DNA from: Alkalimonas sp.
GTDB taxonomy: Bacteria > Pseudomonadota > Gammaproteobacteria > Enterobacterales > Alteromonadaceae
Length of the DNA: 64,000 nucleotides
Reading direction: 5' to 3'
Assembly: GCF_020831925.1 (NCBI RefSeq)
Contig: NZ_JAFIFQ010000004.1
Coordinates: 1-64,000 of the forward strand
Of this stretch, positions 61,985 to 64,000 are shown one piece after another; the first letter of the stretch is position 1, and each line of letters opens with the position of its first letter. The translations under genes were made by a program, and so were the position numbers. A model generated the notes under the pieces. That model was not told the DNA's origin. It did not search any database and was given only the letters and a program-made list of their open reading frames with translations.

Positions 61985-62752
61985 ATGACTTTTGAAGAGC
62001 TGTTAGCTGACTCAAGACTCAAATCCGCACTTTGGGAAAATGTGCCAACGCCTTTGTATCACCAGGTGTACCTGTATTTAAAAGAAAAAATACACCATGG
62101 CGATATCCCACATGGCGAAAAGATGCCCACCGAGCATCAGCTGTCGGAGGCCTTTGGCGTATCCCGCATTACCGCCAAACGAGCTATGGATGAGCTGGCA
62201 GCCGAAGGCTATATAGTGCGGCAACGCGGTAAAGGCTCCCATGTGGCTTACAAACACAGAGCCGAGCATTTGCAGGCCCCATTGAGTGCCTTGCTGGATA
62301 GCCTGAAAGTGATGGGCCAGGAAACTGTGGTCAAATCGCTGACCTTTGCCCGGCTAGTGCCGCCGCTGGATATTCAGGAGCGCTTTGGTACAGGTCCTGA
62401 TCAGCCACTGATCCAGTCGGTCCGGCTGCGTTATGCCGACAACAAGCCTTTTGGTTATTTTGTCAGCTGGACGCGCGAAATCGGCGAGCTTTATACCGAA
62501 GAGAATATCTGCAAAATGTCGCGGATTGATATTTTCCGTAAATCGGGCATTGCGCTGGATAAAGTTGAGCAATCGGTCACTGCCACCCTGTCGAACACCG
62601 ATACCGGCGCTTATCTGGAGGTGCCGGTGGGACGTCCGCTGCTGGTGCTGGATCGCTCCATGTTCGATGACAGCGGCCAACTGATTGATCATATGTATGC
62701 GTTGTACCGGCCGGATCAATACCAGTTCGAAATGCAATTTTCGATGAAATAA
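61985..62752 (+). CDS. GntR-family (HutC/UTRA) transcriptional regulator
   Basis: The 255-residue protein has an N-terminal winged helix-turn-helix (LYHQVYLYLKEKIHHGDIPHGEKMPTEHQLSEAFGVSRITAKRAM) and a C-terminal UTRA ligand domain (QERFGTGPDQPLIQSVRLRYADNKPFGYFVSW to RPLLVLDRSMFDDSGQLIDHMYALYRPDQYQFE). HutC-type members usually repress catabolic operons until a substrate or intermediate binds. It has a candidate operator in front of its own gene and the same site at three other intergenic regions of the island, which points to it as the pathway regulator. Confidence 0.9.
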   Translation: MTFEELLADSRLKSALWENVPTPLYHQVYLYLKEKIHHGDIPHGEKMPTEHQLSEAFGVSRITAKRAMDELAAEGYIVRQRGKGSHVAYKHRAEHLQAPLSALLDSLKVMGQETVVKSLTFARLVPPLDIQERFGTGPDQPLIQSVRLRYADNKPFGYFVSWTREIGELYTEENICKMSRIDIFRKSGIALDKVEQSVTATLSNTDTGAYLEVPVGRPLLVLDRSMFDDSGQLIDHMYALYRPDQYQFEMQFSMK

Positions 62753-62772
62753 CACCAGCAACAGGAGTTTGT

Positions 62773-63222
62773 ATGACGGCACGATCGCTTTTTCTTGGTA
62801 GCTGCCTGGCAGCCGGCAGCCTGCTTGCCAGCCCGTTGCTGCTGGCGGACACTTTGTATTTGCATGTGCAAGGCATTGCTTCTGATCAAGGCCAGGTGGT
62901 GGTGCAGGTGTATGACTCCGAACAACATTGGCTATCGGATAAACCAGAACACATGGTGCTGCGTTTCAAGGTTGATGCCGCTGAAGTGGTTAGCAACCCA
63001 AAGCTGGCTTTGCCCCTGCCCTATGGCCGTTATGCCATCCAGGTGTTCCAGGATTTAGACAGCAACGGCAAGTTGCGCACCAACTGGCTGGGTATTCCGC
63101 GTGAGCCTGTCGGTACCTCCAACAATGCCACAGGCCGGATGGGCCCTCCAAAGTTTGATGATGCCAGCTTTGAATTTTCTGCAGAGAATCCGGAGCACAA
63201 ACTGGATATGGTCAATATCTAA
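62773..63222 (+). CDS. DUF2141 family secreted protein
   Basis: The 149-residue protein has a signal peptide (FLGSCLAAGSLLASPLLLA) and the DUF2141 (PF09912) sandwich with GQVVVQVYDSEQHW, LPLPYGRYAIQVFQDLDSNGKLRTN and FDDASFEFS. Its role is unknown. It follows gntR by 20 bases, so it may belong to the regulon, and is followed by a terminator. Confidence 0.82.
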   Translation: MTARSLFLGSCLAAGSLLASPLLLADTLYLHVQGIASDQGQVVVQVYDSEQHWLSDKPEHMVLRFKVDAAEVVSNPKLALPLPYGRYAIQVFQDLDSNGKLRTNWLGIPREPVGTSNNATGRMGPPKFDDASFEFSAENPEHKLDMVNI

Positions 63223-63244
63223 TCCCAACAGCTTATTTTGGATG

Positions 63245-63282
63245 AAAAAAAGCCCCTGAGATTTCGACTTCAGGGGCTTTTT
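63245..63282. terminator. Terminator between DUF2141 and MFS genes
   Basis: AAAAGCCCCTGA/TCAGGGGCTTTTT with a 10-base loop, between convergent genes; it suits both. Confidence 0.88.
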
Positions 63283-63296
63283 GTTGCTGTGGTTGG

Positions 63297-64000
63297 TTAT
63301 GGGGTTGGTGCATCCTGAACAGCCATGGCGGTATCGTCCGGCGCCGGTTTTTGATAAGGCACCACCTTGTGGCGCACCATCAAACCCCAGATACAGACCA
63401 GCAAGGCACAACAACCGATAAAGACGAAGGGGCCGGAGTAATCCCAATGGTCAAACAGGTAACCACCCACCAGGCTGGAGACCAGAATACCCACAGCGCC
63501 GCTTAAATTAAAAATACCAATCACAGCACCACGCTTTTCCGCCGGAGTTTGCTGCGCAATCAGCACGCCCGAGGTAATGATGGCGCCAATTTCACTTAAA
63601 CCAATCAGCACCACCACCAGCAGCATGGCGTGGCCAAAGGGATCGCTAATCAGGTAAGTGCTGGTGTAGCCGACAAAGGAGATGAAAAGCGCAATAATCA
63701 ATGCATTCACCCGGGTAATCTTATCGGTCAGGATGCCAAAGAAGGGTGCTCCCAATAAAGCCACGCCCTGGGCGATAGCTACAATGATGCCGGCTTTTTT
63801 CAGCGCATCTGCCGGGCTCATGCCGGCATCAGCCACTCCGTAATTCGACAACCACAGCGTCATAAAAGCACCGACGATGGTCAGGTTGGCGCGCGAAACA
63901 AAAGCCCCGCCATAGGCCAGAGCAATGCCAGGATCACGGCCAGCTTTAACACCATTCACCACCATGGTCAGTAAAGGCAGCTTTTCACTATCATGGGTGG
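63297..64000 (-). CDS. MFS transporter, N-terminal part outside window
   Basis: The frame is open to the right edge; 234 residues of the C-terminal part are visible. Several membrane helices with GAPFFGILTDKITRVNAL (the MFS loop motif G-x3-D-x2-R-like) and a C-terminal GYLFDHWDYSGPFVFIGCCALLVCIWGLM. It is a secondary transporter, possibly importing a pathway substrate or exporting a product. It has no visible regulator site within the window. Confidence 0.85.
   Translation of the reverse strand, partial: THDSEKLPLLTMVVNGVKAGRDPGIALAYGGAFVSRANLTIVGAFMTLWLSNYGVADAGMSPADALKKAGIIVAIAQGVALLGAPFFGILTDKITRVNALIIALFISFVGYTSTYLISDPFGHAMLLVVVLIGLSEIGAIITSGVLIAQQTPAEKRGAVIGIFNLSGAVGILVSSLVGGYLFDHWDYSGPFVFIGCCALLVCIWGLMVRHKVVPYQKPAPDDTAMAVQDAPTP

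Noticed and set aside
1-64000. CRISPR arrays, tRNA or rRNA genes, insertion sequences
   Set aside because: No spaced direct repeats, no transposase frames and no RNA gene sequence were seen on reading the window.

Overview
The window looks like the chromosome of a polar-flagellated, aquatic gammaproteobacterium of the Alteromonadales/Chromatiales type (Rheinheimera, Alishewanella or a relative). This is inferred from the Vibrio-like flagellar gene order (flgT, flgP, flgN/M, flgA, cheV, cheR, flgB to flgL, flagellins, flaG, fliD, fliS), from matching sigma-54 and sigma-28 promoters, and from a recC-recB-recD operon. No rRNA, tRNA, insertion sequence or CRISPR array was seen.

Region 1 (1-29.5 kb) is motility. 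On the minus strand, reading from about 24.2 kb down, are cheV, cheR, flgBCDE, flgFGHIJ, flgKL, four tandem flagellin genes, flaG, fliD, fliS, a FliT/FlaI-like gene, a large Maf (DUF115) flagellin glycosyltransferase, a polysaccharide pyruvyl transferase family gene, and an IspD/TarI-like cytidylyltransferase cut by the left edge. On the plus strand are flgA, flgM-flgN and flgT, with flgP on the minus strand between them. Strong sigma-54 sites (GG-N10-GC) precede flgB, flgF, flgP and flgT. Strong sigma-28 sites precede flgK, flgM and three of the four flagellins. The second flagellin (8708-9538) is divergent and has a weaker sigma-54-like site and a structured leader instead. A porin and a small PstS-like protein follow flgT.

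Region 2 (29.6-45.3 kb) is housekeeping: recD, recB and recC with overlapping ends, an RND efflux pair (adaptor and pump), and an Atm1/ABCB7-like ABC exporter.

Region 3 (45.4-64 kb) is the unusual part. It is a catabolic island of short operons, most of them divergent, holding relatives of the plant chlorophyll-breakdown enzymes: two red-chlorophyll-catabolite-reductase (RCCR)-like proteins, a Rieske oxygenase of the broad group that includes pheophorbide a oxygenase (PAO), and two SDRs resembling chlorophyll b reductase NOL/NYC1, one of them frameshifted. With them are a rubredoxin-rubredoxin reductase fusion, a flavin reductase, calycin-like proteins, a VOC protein, an alpha/beta hydrolase, a GST, a GntR/UTRA regulator and an MFS transporter. 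The long minus-strand operon ends in an arylmalonate decarboxylase/maleate isomerase family protein lacking both catalytic cysteines, an isocitrate-lyase-superfamily C-C lyase, and a LeuC/LeuD-type hydratase joined to it without gaps. The last three recall the dimethylmaleate hydratase/dimethylmalate lyase pair of anaerobic nicotinate breakdown.

The working hypothesis is a bacterial tetrapyrrole (chlorophyll or bilin) degradation pathway: ring opening and reduction to bilins, cleavage to dialkylmaleimide-type monopyrroles, then hydration and aldol cleavage of alkylmaleates to pyruvate and short acids. Four intergenic regions of the island, each between divergent genes, share an A+T-rich TGTTATATCA-like palindrome. 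This is a good candidate operator for the GntR regulator, which has one in front of its own gene.
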